Assembly: GCA_018105865.1 (NCBI GenBank)
Contig: CM030852.1
Location: 12,195,245 to 12,259,244 of the forward strand
Direction: 5' to 3'
DNA from: Metaphire vulgaris
Lineage: Eukaryota > Annelida > Clitellata > Crassiclitellata > Megascolecidae
DNA: 64,000 bases
Below the pieces are notes generated by a model. That model was given only the letters and a program-made list of their open reading frames with translations. It was not told the DNA's origin and ran no database searches. The first letter of the stretch is position 1. Each line of letters begins with the position of its first letter. Positions 1 through 11,176 of the stretch are shown here, in pieces. Made by a program: the position numbers and the translations under genes.

Positions 1-14
1 GTTAACAGCCCCAT

Positions 15-665
15 GAATTTTCTCTTGCTGAGCATTATTCTTCATTTTGATCCGTGTCCCTAAACCACCTCTAGCCTATAGCTATCTAACCATTTTTGAG
101 AAATAAGGATATTAAGCGCATGGAAGAATAAACAAGATATTAAAAAGCAGCAAAAGGACTACAGACAATGGGAAGACTTAGACATATTTGGAATGCTAAA
201 GAAATTTTACAAAAATTCAAATTACTTACTATCATTGCTCGATGCGATGTTTTGGATCATTTAATTGGATATTAAAAAGAATTAGAATAAAACAGACTAG
301 TGGAACAGCCATGAGTTGTTTGAATCTGGGGTGGGGATGACATATCGGCATTTTCGGTCAGGAAAATGACTTCGAAAGAGACAAAACAAAAAATCAGAAG
401 AAGAAGACTTAGATGGTAGGACATGCAAATAGAATGAAAAGCAACAGACTCCTGCACTCTACCCATACAAAGAAGGAAAAAGAGGAAGAGGAATATATAT
501 ATAAATATATAACATCAAAGAAGACTATATCAAATGACAATAATAGATGGAATGAATTTTCTCTTGGAAAAGATAAATCTTCATTTTGATCCGTGTCCCT
601 AAACCTGACCACGACTCTAGCATAGCAGAGTATCCAACCAGGTCCATTTTGAGATAATAAGGAGA
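15..665. repeat. Diverged direct repeat pair flanking LINE debris
   Basis: Two related segments of about 100 bases, near 15-120 and 550-665, share the phrase CTTCATTTTGATCCGTGTCC and an ordered set of flanking words. Between them, at 391-505 on the + strand, is a translated stretch with GHANRMK, the basic tail motif found at the C-terminus of many non-LTR retrotransposon reverse transcriptases. A stop codon stands where the family usually has tryptophan. This reads as old LINE debris with a local duplication; no cellular gene is visible. Confidence 0.4.
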
Positions 666-1894
666 CACAGGCTTATCGTAATTTATAAGCATATAGAAAC
701 ACTAGCCGCATAGCTTTAGATGTCAATGGGTCTATTGTATAACGCGAAAACCTGAAATGTGAAAATCTTGAAATTTCCATATGGTGGCTATGTTTGGTGG
801 ATAATAACTTATATTGCGTAAAAAATTAATAACACGAAATACCGTGTTTCTAGAGCTTTCAATGCCGAATATAAAGGTTTAGGTATATTAATATACAATT
901 TTCCGAGGCCGGGCTGAGAGTCGTGGCGGTGGTAGCTAACCACTCTCTTAGAAGACAACGGCAGAAAAATAGCTAAAAAATGCGGTGTTAATGTAAAGCG
1001 TATGCAAAACTTTCATCGTGTCAATTACACCAGTATCATTTTCCAATGGGAGTTTGGTGAAGTATATTTAACAGAAGGACAGAGCTAGAATGTTCAGGCA
1101 TGAACATGTCGGACATCAATTGTCATTAACCCTTATTAAATACAACACCATTTTACATTGCGCATTAACGTGTTAAGAAACAACACTGGCGCATTAACTC
1201 ATTTTGCACATCGAAGCATTGAAACCATCGAATCACAAAGGTCAATTTATTCAGTTGCCTGTATTCTTACTCGAAATTAAGTCGATATATCAGATAAATG
1301 TAGACGCAATCGAATTACAATGCGTCTTTTGCAAATCAAATACTTAGGCACGGAAACAATAGATAAGATAATTTGAAAGAACAACAGTAACCGAATTTTG
1401 TTTATGACATAACGACACTACTGTGCTCCTACTAAATTTAAAACACAAGAGTGCTTGACTGCGAATCTTAACTATCTGGATTGTTCAATCTTTGCCTCGT
1501 GACAATAACTGCAAGCAGCGACGTGATTTCCGAAATTGTACGTTTACGTATAGTAGACCCCTATGCATTCATTGAGTGTCCGGATAATTACAATACCTAG
1601 ATATTTAACTGGCAAACAGATAAGGAGATAGTGGTTACATGACTTTGACAGTCAGCATTTCAGAATTACGCGATGGATTTTCCCATAGTGTATGACTGAA
1701 ACACAGAGAAATACAACCACCATATGGCTGAAAAGCCTGCGCAAGACAAACCTTTACTTCAATTGAGCTCTGGCTTCTGACAGCGTTGCGTCATCGTACC
1801 TTATTAACGTCTAATAGTTACTGAACGATATTAACTAAAATATTAGTATACACATAGATAGAAACGTAATAATCGGAATACTTAATAGTAGAAA
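666..1894. other. No gene seen; presumed 5' flank of the Mab-21-like gene
   Basis: AT-rich sequence without a long open frame, tandem repeat or recognisable mobile-element end. The frame of the downstream gene is closed by a TAA at 1895-1897. Confidence 0.4.
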
Positions 1895-1948
1895 TAATAT
1901 CAGCTAAACGCCAAACGAAACACCAGCTGCTCCTTTGGGAATACTGAT

Positions 1949-4165
1949 ATGGCTGAAAATTCTGGCGAAGATGTCGAATATATGAGATTTCGACGACTGC
2001 TATTCATGAATAGAAATCCGTTTCTTCACATCCTATGTGGAAGCTCTTTCGAACTACCGTTCAAATGCTTCATTGCCAATCCGACAGATTTTGACATAAT
2101 GTTTCACGTGAAATATGTCTACGCAATCAGCGACAACATGGATCATCTCAGTAGTGGAGACGTCAACAAAATCTTACTTAAAATCGACACAGAAAACTGC
2201 CACGTCGGATTTGCAAGACTAAGAGAAACGGAAATGCCATTATCAGTAAAACAAGCGGGAACGAGGTATTATCACAAGCCAAAACACTGGAAGAAATACA
2301 TGCATGAAGTCGGTCCGTGCCATCGTCAAATTACAAGTATCTTGGGATGTTCCAAAATGATACGGAAGACGCTTTATTGAGATTGTTAGATTCAATTATG
2401 TCGAATATAGGAGTCGTTAAACTTGACTTTGCCTACGCAATTCATTGTCCGATTTGGCCGGACGAAGTCAGCGAATGGAAAACTCGCAGACGGGAAAACG
2501 GATGGCCAACGGATGACGTCATAGACAAAATTGTCCAAGCTGGATGTCATTTAGTCTCCAAACCTCACCAGAGTAACCCAGAAGACGAGACTCAGTGGAG
2601 ATTCTCATTTTCACAAGCAGAAGTGATATTGATAAATCACTGGACGCAAGTTCAAAAGCATATTTATCACGTGCTTCGAGTGATAAAAGGCGAAATAGTC
2701 AAAGCCTGCGGCGGAGATCATAAGACTGTACTGTGCACTTATTTCTTTAAGACGCTGATGTTGTGGGCGTGTGAAGAGAAGCCGCAAGACTTCTGGAGAG
2801 AAGAAAATATGGAGACAGCTGTTGGAGAACTACTGTGTATTATGATCGAATGGCTAATTGAAAGACGTTGTCCCAACTATTTCATTCCTGATAACAATAT
2901 GATTGATTATGTAAGCAGTGATGACAATCTGTCCGAAGAGATCTCGTTGATTTGCAAATACAGAATGCATTCTTTGCAGACGTTTCTAGCCAACGTACGT
3001 CCAGTGTTCAATGAAACTCCATTATTGTTCAAGATACCAGGACTGGTGATCGAGTATTTGACATGTCTGCTGAATCGGAGGATTTTTTGGTCGAATTTAC
3101 TTTCAAAATCAGAAGGTTATTTACCTCAAATTCGTTTGCTATTTAATGGAATAAGGATGCAAAAACGTTTGTCGAATAGAATGCGTAGGGATGTTGGAAG
3201 TGAGATCGATAGAATTCTAAAATATTTCGTTTTATTGACGCAGGAAAACTTTCCATGCAGTTTGCCTTTAGAATTTTCCGTTCGTTCTGACTGCTCACTT
3301 ACAGTAGTGTTGACAGATCTGATAGAATTTATACAGAAAAATCGCTACTCTAAAAACAATCGATCATTCATCAGTAAGGATGCTACATCTACATGTAGTA
3401 CATATGAAGATATTAAAGCAACTGCCAGATTGAATGCCACTGTATTTGAAAGAGGCGTGGAAATAATTAAACGTTTAGCTAGAAAATGGAAATCGCCGTT
3501 GTATCTGGTAATCATTGCGTATTATGCAAACTATCTGTACACCGTTTTAAACGATTACAGTTTGACATTTGATCAGTGCAGAATAGCACAATCCTACTTC
3601 AAAGAGTTACTGAGTGGACTTATAAAAGTCGATAACGGCCTGCAAAGTGGAACGCTGTCGATGCTGCTGACAAACGATTGGTCCGCAATATTTGACGATC
3701 ACATTCAAACCGTCCTTGGTTTTCTATCTCTCTGTTCAGCGACAATAACTAGACAGCATAGGAATGTAGTTGTTGATATTTGCCCGTACATATTTCTAGA
3801 ATACATGCATTTTCAAAGTGTGAGAAATCTCGGTCTGTACGAGACAGTCATATTCAGTTGGGACCTTACGGGGCTACCGTCCCAGGATATCTATGGCTGG
3901 CATAGCATTAGCTCAGTGTCTAAAGCACTGTTGATGTCTGCGATTGCTGCAAGTGGTATCCTGCCTATCAAATGCGACGGACATCTAACGGCGTATTATA
4001 TTTCTGAGTCGAAAATTAAAATGATGGATCGGCGCTCATCATAATCCCGTACTGTCGTCAGTGGACCTGTATTTCTTGGAGAATGCGAAGCAACCCTCAA
4101 ATGAATTCGGAATTTCTTATTGCCAGCAAATTGAAACGACACTGGATAGTTTGGTCTTCCTTTGA
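1949..4165 (+). CDS. Mab-21/cGAS-like nucleotidyltransferase, single exon, two frameshifts
   Basis: Mab-21/cGAS-like proteins combine a nucleotidyltransferase core with a helical Mab-21 domain; some animal members are nucleic-acid sensors that make cyclic dinucleotides. The first segment (ATG at 1949, stop at 2380) has the GS motif at residues 31-32 and, 15 residues on, Asp-Phe-Asp (47-49), the metal-binding D-x-D. The second segment (open from 2308 to the stop at 4044) carries the third acidic residue in KLDF (Asp codon 2425-2427), then CPIWPDE, GWPTDDVIDKIVQAGCHLV and QWRFSFSQAE, hallmarks of this family. A third segment (4025-4165) reads HHNPVLSSVDLYFLENA, a plausible family C-terminus. 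The frame therefore slips once between about 2325 and 2380 and once between 4025 and 4044. No intron of believable length fits either slip. The N-terminus before GS is short, so an upstream exon may be missing. It is either a young pseudogene or a gene with assembly indels. Confidence 0.8.
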
Positions 4166-4284
4166 ACAAATGGCCTATGAATGAACTGTTTTTGGCATGA
4201 AATATTTTTAATTGTAAGGCGTTCTAGTAGTAGGCCTACTTGTACGATATGCTACCGTAATCACTTCATGATGATTATGAAGAC

Positions 4285-4312
4285 GATTATGATGATGATG
4301 ATGATGATGATG

Positions 4313-4359
<47 letters not shown>

Positions 4360-4505
4360 CGACAATTTATATAGCGCAGTAACGTAACTGGAGCTAAAGT
4401 CAAGAGCGCTTTACAAAGGAATCACTTATAAGATGTGTTAAATAATAGGAGCTTTAGGAGCTTCTCAAAACAGCCAACGGAATTTGCATTAGTCACATCG
4501 CTCGG

Positions 4506-4590
<85 letters not shown>
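4285..4590. repeat. (ATG)n/(ATT)n microsatellites flanking a LINE 3' end (minus)
   Basis: ATG then ATT arrays occupy 4290-4357 and a longer ATT array 4503-4590. Between them, on the minus strand, is a LINE 3' untranslated end containing AAAGCGCTCTTGACTTTAGC and GCGCTATATAAATTGTCGTG. The same end next to an ATT array recurs at 35669-35735. The arrays thus look like expanded retrotransposon tails. Confidence 0.7.
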
Positions 4591-4592
<2 letters not shown>

Positions 4593-5190
4593 GGAGTCAA
4601 TCTGTTAAAATTCTGAAATCATTTTGCGAAAGTGTAACACGCAATGAATACAGCTTGCAATTTGCCTGGTCTGAAACAGGTGTTAGCAGGCAGCGTGTGT
4701 CATGCTGATTTTACGGCGCAGTTCTTCAAAAACTTTGCTTAAACCCTTTTCAATCAACTGTAATTCGTCGTTAATCGAGTGTAAGAGCAACAGTTATGTT
4801 TCAACAATATTTGTAACTGACAGACATTATTAGCCTTTTAACATTCTTTCTGATTGGTTTCATTCAAGCTGTAATTTTTGACTGAATGTATCAAAAAACG
4901 ATTAAACTGCAGAAAAACAATCTGTGGCTAGCAATGTTGCATGACACGTTACTTTCTTTTTTCCAATGCTTTACACACACCTGATAGGAAAAATTCCTCC
5001 CCCCCCCAACCACAAAATACCCCCAAAATCTCAACACCGACACAACTTTGATATTTAAAAATATAAAATTTTAAGCAGAGAGCCGAGGACTTTAAACACA
5101 CGAACGGTGCTCTGAGTTCACATATGCTTTGTCTTGTGCTTTCTCTGTAATATTGAGTATTGACTATTATTCCTATGCCTACTACGGCAC
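4591..5190. other. No gene seen
   Basis: AT-rich intergenic sequence. A short C-tract lies near 4997-5006. I see no repeat family or coding signal. Confidence 0.35.
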
Positions 5191-5194
5191 TCTT

Positions 5195-5650
5195 CTTCTC
5201 TTATATGGTCCTATGGGGCTGTACTTTAATTACGTCGCCAAAATAGGGGGATGGTTTTTTTAAAGTTTGACAGTTGTTGACAGGGGTGAGGGGGTAAAGA
5301 GAAATTGACGTCAACAATTTAATTTTTTTACAAATGATAAAAAATAGGAGATTTCATAGAATACTATTTATTACAATGGAAAACAGTTTGACAAGCAAAA
5401 AACAAGGTCACCATCACCACATTATGATGCTTGACGAATAAAAGAAAGGAAAAAAAGGTGATCACCGTAAAAATAATAACCTTATAAACTTTTTAGGGAG
5501 ACTCGTCACTGATCTTAGTTGAAGGGGGGTCGAAAGTTTATGACATAATTATAGGGGGTCACTGAAAGTTGACAGTTGTTGACAAGGGGGGAGGGGTCAA
5601 AAATTTCCCAAAAATTGCTGACATAATAATTAATGGACAGCCCCTATGGT
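5195..5650. mobile_element. Possible MITE with GGGGCTGT ends
   Basis: The segment starts near TATGGGGCTGT and ends near ACAGCCCCTAT, an inverted pair. Inside, GACAGTTGTTGACA occurs twice (near 5268 and 5567) and a TGACAAGCAAAAAA motif lies near 5390. No convincing target-site duplication is visible, so the limits are approximate. Confidence 0.35.
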
Positions 5651-5998
5651 GGATGTTTATGAATTAGCGGTCTTCATTTCGATGCACGAGTCAAGTCATT
5701 TGCGATGCGTGCACATTATGGAAAAATATACTGAGAAAAAGCAAAATATTTTCGAAAACAAAGGAATCTTAATTTTTGCGACGCGTTTTCATCTCAACTG
5801 TCTCGAGCGACTGCAATGACAACAACAGCTGAACGCCACGATTTGAACGGCTCAGCAGATTGATTGCCTTATAATCCATTCGGCAATCAGACGACGGGTC
5901 ACAAAGTACGAGCAGATATTCAACAGGATATATACGTTTCGTGTTAAAATAGAGCTTCATTCGGATTCCAGCTGTTGCTTTTGACTGCCATTCGCGAT

Positions 5999-6259
5999 AT
6001 GTTGGCGAGAAACATGAGTTGGTTGGGACGAACAGCCTGCCTTCTTGCGTTATGGTGTCTGTTGGAAGGAGTTCTCGTTGGCTCAGGTCAAAGCACAAAC
6101 AGGACTGAGTGGCGAGGTTCGACAAATTCGACGACTCGCTTCGGAGAAATTGGCGACAATGTGGATTCGTTCAAAGTGCTTGGCGAGGAAGTGTTATTGG
6201 AAACGCCTCAATACCAGCGTCACAAGATTTCAAGTGTTTATGCAAAACCATTCCTTTAA
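5999..6259 (+). CDS. Candidate first exon of a secreted protein
   Basis: From the ATG at 5999 the reading starts with a classic signal peptide: a short basic start, then a hydrophobic run through CLLALWCLLEGVLVGSG. It is followed by a Ser/Thr/Asn-rich stretch with N-x-S/T sites (NRTEW, NSTT). An in-frame ATG 24 bases upstream extends the frame. The reading stops at 6259, about 90 bases before a LINE 3' end, and I see no partner exon and no family. It could be the first exon of a gene whose remainder is lost, or chance. I give it low confidence. Confidence 0.25.
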   Translation: MLARNMSWLGRTACLLALWCLLEGVLVGSGQSTNRTEWRGSTNSTTRFGEIGDNVDSFKVLGEEVLLETPQYQRHKISSVYAKPFL

Positions 6260-6344
6260 ATCAATAATTAATAGTAAACATTTTGAAATTGTTCGCTGAA
6301 AGTAGAAACTGATAGACATATCAACGGAATAAGAGCATAATTTT

Positions 6345-6545
6345 GACTTTTAAAAAGAAAAGATTAAAAACCCATCTTTTTGACCTGGCTTATTCACTAT
6401 AGACTGTCACCCGTTTGCCTGTCCGGAAACCCTGGATTTGACCTGAATCTTTAATTATTTGGAATTGGTATGCCATCGCCATCGGTTGATGCTCCTGTGC
6501 ATTATGAAGTGGCGCTATAGAAGTTTAAGATTAGATTAGATTAGT
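6345..6545 (+). mobile_element. LINE 3' end with (ATTAG)n tail
   Basis: The translated end RLKTHLFDLAYSL matches the C-terminal KTHLF motif of CR1/L2-type reverse transcriptases. It is followed by a 3' untranslated region ending GCGCTATAGAAGTTTAAG and a short ATTAG repeat tail. Related ends lie at 45235-45395, 54480-54620 (minus) and 57070-57245. Confidence 0.6.
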
Positions 6546-7076
6546 TCAGAAGGACACATGCTAAATAGCTGAGGACTATCTCATTTTAGTGAAAATATAA
6601 ATACTTGCTCTTTACCCAAGTGTTCAGGAAATCTCGAGGTTCAAAATGGGTATCCAAAATTATTTCCGTCAAAATTTGCGAGTAATTAGAGACAATTAAG
6701 GACAAGTTACAAGTCATCGGTCCTGGTTCTGGCCTTGAGGGCCGACTCCTTGGACATGCTTCTGGCCTCGAGGGTCGAGTCCTTGATTCTGGTTTTGGCC
6801 TCGAGGGTTGAGTCTTTCTTAACATCTCTGCATTTCTCACAAAATTGTGCAAATTACTTTAAGAAAGGAACATAATTTTGAAAGAGGAAAGACAAATTTA
6901 GTGGCAGATGTAATGATTTTTTGACGCGATTTTCTTCTTAAATTTTCCATTTATGTTTAGCGACGGCGGCCAAAATTAATATGTAGTTTAAAAGATTCCG
7001 AATTATTTTTAATATAATCGACAAATCAGATCCCTAAAGTCCGAGAGGCGTACAACAAAACTGATGCTTAGCGTGC

Positions 7077-7117
7077 TATTATAAAGAGCTTTGTTTGGTC
7101 TACGACAGCGTCATTCA
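7077..7117 (+). promoter_or_regulatory. Candidate core promoter of tandem gene copy 1
   Basis: TATTATAAAG lies about 31 bases before TCATTC, an initiator-like word, and about 80 bases before the ATG at 7165. The same arrangement is kept in copy 2 (AATAAAG near 20152, TCATTC at 20183) and copy 3 (AATAAAG near 33174, TCATTC at 33205). Conservation across three paralogues supports a promoter; the start site itself is inferred. Confidence 0.4.
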
Positions 7118-7463
7118 ACAGCCATCTGGAGTCAGGTTCATCATTGCTGCGTCATATTTGAAGAATGAATAAGTTTAAACCGACCGTTTGTTAGCTGGTT
7201 TTAAGCTTTATGTTTTGTATAGAACGAGGATTGAGTCAAAACGAAAGGGAACTAGAAAAGAAACTTATGAAGTTGGAGGTCACTGTGAATGAGCTGAAGA
7301 TTAAAGTGAAATTTCTGAATTCCCTATACGACAAAGACATTAAAAAGAGTTAGTTGTTTTCACTCAATTTTTCTGTTTTCATTAATAATAACAACACAGA
7401 AAGTTTCAAAATGTTCAAGAAATATGCAAGTTGATAGATAAATTATATATTATTAGGCAAGAC

Positions 7464-7614
7464 CAGTGTGTGAGTTGCCGGGGGGTTAGGGGTTGAACTC
7501 TCCAGCTAATTTTGCAACCCTCCCAAAAATCGCATGTCGGGTACATGCAGCTTCTGTCATTCATTGAATATCAGTCCTCAACCCCCCAGCTCAAATTTCA
7601 CAACTCCAACACTG
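7464..7614. mobile_element. MITE in intron 1 of copy 1 (also in copy 2, absent in copy 3)
   Basis: This is the counterpart of 20533-20682. It is bounded by the target duplication GGCAAGAC (7456-7463 and, after a 3-base extra, about 7619-7626). Its ends read CAGTGT-GAGTTGCC and AACTCCAACACTG. It inserted before the recent duplication. Confidence 0.65.
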
Positions 7615-7862
7615 CATGGGCAAGACGTCAGGTTTTGGTTATCTAAAAGATTCGTAGGGTCACCATATGCCCAAAAGATGACAAGAGTATTTTATACTCT
7701 AAATGTCTTTCCTTATTTTTTGTCGATACTGTTTGCAATTATTAAATTGATGAAGATACTTCTGATTAAAATATCTTCACGATAGAGCGCATGCGAATAG
7801 CACTGGAACAATACTATTCTTGAATCGACTCACTTCCTGAGAGGCAGATATTTCACTGCGCT

Positions 7863-7908
7863 GTCATCATCATCATCATCATCGTCATCATCATCACCAT
7901 CATCATAT
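7863..7908. repeat. (CAT)n microsatellite
   Basis: Imperfect CAT/TCA repeat in intron 1 of copy 1; its counterpart in copy 2 is at about 20931-20971. Confidence 0.8.
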
Positions 7909-9129
7909 TATTTTTCTTCTTTACTTTCAGCCAGCATGGCGGCAATAGTTAGATACGAAACCATTACAGTTAACTGGGTCTTGTGTTAGTCTTCATCCTT
8001 CTATAAAAGAAAAAGTCTTTATTTTCACGTTTTTATGCTATTCATCAATCTTTTTCTTAGTCTTCCTCGTCATCTACTATTATTATTGTTATTATCTATC
8101 GCCTACTATATTGCATGTATGCAGTCGTCTTAAAGCCCATCTGATGTTTTCCAAAAAATGATAACCCAAAAGATGTTTCAGTTCATCGAAGTTATTCTTA
8201 TGGAAAGTGCTAAACATCTAATGCCAATTCTCCTTTGCAATGATCTTACAGAGTTCAAAGAGATTGAGAAAACAACGAAGAAAAACATCACTGATCTGCA
8301 AAACTCACTGAGGAAATGCTGCGGCAGCAAACCTAAACCACCAGGTCTGTTTGGCAGAGGAATTTAATTTTGCAAAATGAATTTTAACTCATAATTTCGG
8401 ATCGCTATTATATTTCCTAAGCACGTGTGCAGAATTGCAAGCAAACATATCCCGTAAGATTAAAGCAATCAGGTTTGTTACCCCTGCAGCAAAAAGTTCT
8501 GAGTCCTATTCACTCGGGTCGTTTCGTCACGTTGTACATACAAATCCCTTGTTCTGTTCTTGTTCAAGGCTAATAATAATTAATCAACGACTTGTTTAAT
8601 TGCATAACAGTAACTTTGTGCATTAAAAGTTAGCGATATTTTTCAAAATCACATTTATTGATTTGATTTTGGTTGTAGGCTATTAGGCATACATTGTGTT
8701 TGCGTGCTAATCCACGGATTCGATTACAGTATATATACATACATACATACACAATACATAGAACTTTTAAATCACGCCTAACTTGGTTAATGTGTTCCAT
8801 TTGAAACTGTTGTTACAATTTCGAAGTATATCATAATGGAACTTCCAAAATAATACAGGACTCGGTTATAACGTACATTCGGTTGTAATATATCGTCGAT
8901 AATCACAACACCCTGTGGTTGTATACTATTGAGTTTTGCCAATGATTTTTGCTGATCGATAGATTTATCATTAAATTTTATTCATGCCTTAATAAAATAT
9001 CATTCCGATTTGAAATGTTAAAAATAATAAATTGCAACTTGTGTCCCGCTTAATTCATGACTATTTTAGGTTCTAGGCGATTAGGCATACAGGGCTGTAC
9101 ATTGTGTTTGTGTGCTACTCCATGGATTA

Positions 9130-9133
<4 letters not shown>

Positions 9134-9194
<61 letters not shown>

Positions 9195-9206
9195 TATATA
9201 TATATG
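9134..9206. repeat. (TA)n microsatellite
   Basis: Nearly pure TA repeat in intron 2 of copy 1, directly before a LINE fragment; the paired array is 22139-22199. Confidence 0.9.
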
Positions 9207-9211
9207 GAAAT

Positions 9212-9800
9212 AAAAAATAAAGGTTTATGGACAGATCATAGAGCAAGTGAAGGAATTTAGCTATCTAGGAAGTCTGATGGGGCGGGAAGATAGATGAGTG
9301 GTAATATCACTGGGCAGGCACGCCGACGACACGGGTTCAAACCCGTAGGAGCCCCTAAGGTCGACTCAGCCTTAATCGCTAGAAGGCGGTAGTAACATCA
9401 AAAATGAGTAGCAATGGCAACATTGCGATAGTAACCATAGGTTCGGCGGAAGAGACTGGCCACCGTCCGCCGATGTATGGCTTAGCCACCTATGGGCTGC
9501 TGGCTACTAAATACGGGGATCAGCACCGGACCCTACGGGCGTGAGCCTACGGGTGAAAACCTTACTTTATTTTAGGAAGTCTGATAGCAACCGATGCCAG
9601 ATGCAATAGTCTTAAGAGATAAGAAGACGTATAGCAATAGCAAAAGAAGCTTTTATAAGAGAAAGAAGCTGATGCAAAGTAAACTAAGACTAAACCTAAA
9701 AAAGAGATTGGTAAAAACACTGATATGGAGTATGGCGTTGTATGGGGCGGAAACGTGGACAATGAGAAAGGAAAACGATTAGAGGTTTTTGAAACGTGGA
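9212..9800 (+). mobile_element. LINE reverse-transcriptase fragment split by a SINE
   Basis: The translated words EQVKEFSYLGSL, AKKAF, LVKTLIW-ALYGAETWTM and FETWIWRKISR are the standard order near the C-terminus of a non-LTR retrotransposon polyprotein. Copy 2 holds the same fragment without interruption at 22197-22500; here a SINE (9279-9572) sits inside. The fragment is broken by stops and is not functional. Confidence 0.75.
9279..9572 (+). mobile_element. tRNA-derived SINE with 13-bp target duplication
   Basis: The head starts GGGGCGGGAAGATAGATGAG and has an A-box-like GAGTGGTAATATCAC and a B-box GGGTTCAAACCC, followed by CTAAGGTCGACTCAGCC. The 3' tail is CTTTACTTTATTTT. The 13-base direct repeat TAGGAAGTCTGAT flanks it (9266-9278 and 9573-9585). 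Copy 2 keeps the empty site near 22247. Minus-strand relatives are at 42905-43173 and 47870-48163. Confidence 0.85.
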
Positions 9801-10136
9801 TTTGGAGAAAAATCAGCCGTAGCTTGTGAGAAGTGGAGGAAATTCCCCCGGGGGCCGTCAATGGGGGAGGGTGCCGTCAATGGGAGGAGGGCGCCAGAAA
9901 CTATGGTTGATTTTATTCACGACGGCTTGCTAGTATGACAAGGGAAATGGTCATCCTACACAGTACTTCTTTAATTCCTTTACTACTTCACTCCTGCAAC
10001 GTCGTGAAAATCTGATAATATAAGCAAAATAGGGCATCACCGGTTTTTAGACTTTCAGGGGCGAAAAATTAATTAATACCTTGCCCCGGGCGCCGAATAC
10101 TCTAGCTACGGCTCTGGCACCTTCTTCTTCTTCTTC

Positions 10137-10620
10137 GTGTCGTGTATTTCTACGTTGACGACTATGGACTTCCATTTCTCTCAGTTGTGTGTTGCTTGTA
10201 TGCGTTCTAATTCTGTAGTCACCCCCTTTACATCAGTCAGTAAGCTGCTGATATACGTCATTCTTTGTCTTCCTCTTGATCTTTTGCCTTCCACTTTTCC
10301 AGTAGTTACCAGGTTTTCTATGCCTTTCTTCCTCATTATATGTCCAAAAAATTGAAGTTGTCTTTTACGTATTGTAGATATCAATTTTCTTTGTGTACCT
10401 GCCATTTCGAGTACTAATTCATTTGTTTTCTTTTCAGTCCAAGATATTTTCAAATTTTTTTCTTAAGAACCACATCTTTGCATCTTCAAGCTTTTTCTTC
10501 ATGAATTTAGAGATAGTCCACGTTTCTGCACCATATAACATGACTGGCCAAACATAGCATTCCAGAACCCTAATCCTTTTTGTTTTCCTTCTCTGGCATA
10601 GTTGTTCGTAATGTTGTCTA
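10137..10620 (-). mobile_element. LINE C-terminal fragment, opposite orientation
   Basis: The minus strand reads ISTIRKRQLQFFGHIMRKKG and GKVEGKRSRGRQRMTYISSL, the end of a LINE polyprotein. Upstream words VLECYVWPVMLYGAETWTIS extend it to about 10620. The fragment is shared with copy 2 (22810-23290). It lies tail to tail with the + strand fragment at 9212-9800. Confidence 0.75.
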
Positions 10621-11176
10621 AGGTAACGTACGATTTTGACAAACAGGATTATCTAAGGTTATTTATTTTGTGGTTATTTACGTTTTTCAAACGTAAATTG
10701 AACTTCTAAATTGCTTTTACTTTTCATCATTAACTGCCCCGTTTTTTGCTATTTATTGACTACAGTAATTTTGATATTATATGATGATTATGACGTCACA
10801 TTTCTGCTGAAGTTAACAGCTTAGTAACTGGGGAGCTGAGTAAGATAGCTTAACCAGCGTTAATGCAGAAAATAGTCATTACAAGACAACGTTACGAACA
10901 ACTGTGATCAATTCATATGGTTCAATTCATATTCAAACAGTTGAATGAACCTTTTATTCCCGGTTTTCGTAGGAACTTTTCAAAGGTTATCTAAGGTTAC
11001 TTATCATTCTGGTAAAAAATGGGTTATTTAAGGTTTCTTATTATGTCAGCAAGGGTTACTAACAACTATGGGTCTGGTGTTGAAATAAAAGAATTGAGTT
11101 CAAAATGTTTTAGTGACAATAGATAGCAACTTATTTCTAGTTTAACTCTTGGCTACTTCGTGTTCATGCGCTTCAG

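Noticed and set aside
2309..2340. Tiny intron as explanation of the first frame slip in the Mab-21-like gene
   Set aside because: The only GT-AG pair would give about 29 bases, too short for splicing; a one-base indel is simpler.
7930..8000. Extra exon in intron 1 of copies 1 and 2 after CTTTACTTTCAG
   Set aside because: The acceptor-like word is followed by in-frame stops, has no counterpart in copy 3, and is not needed for the phase-1 join.
9279..9360. Functional tRNA gene
   Set aside because: A-box and B-box are present, but the segment is the head of a 294-base SINE with a TSD and the cloverleaf is incomplete.
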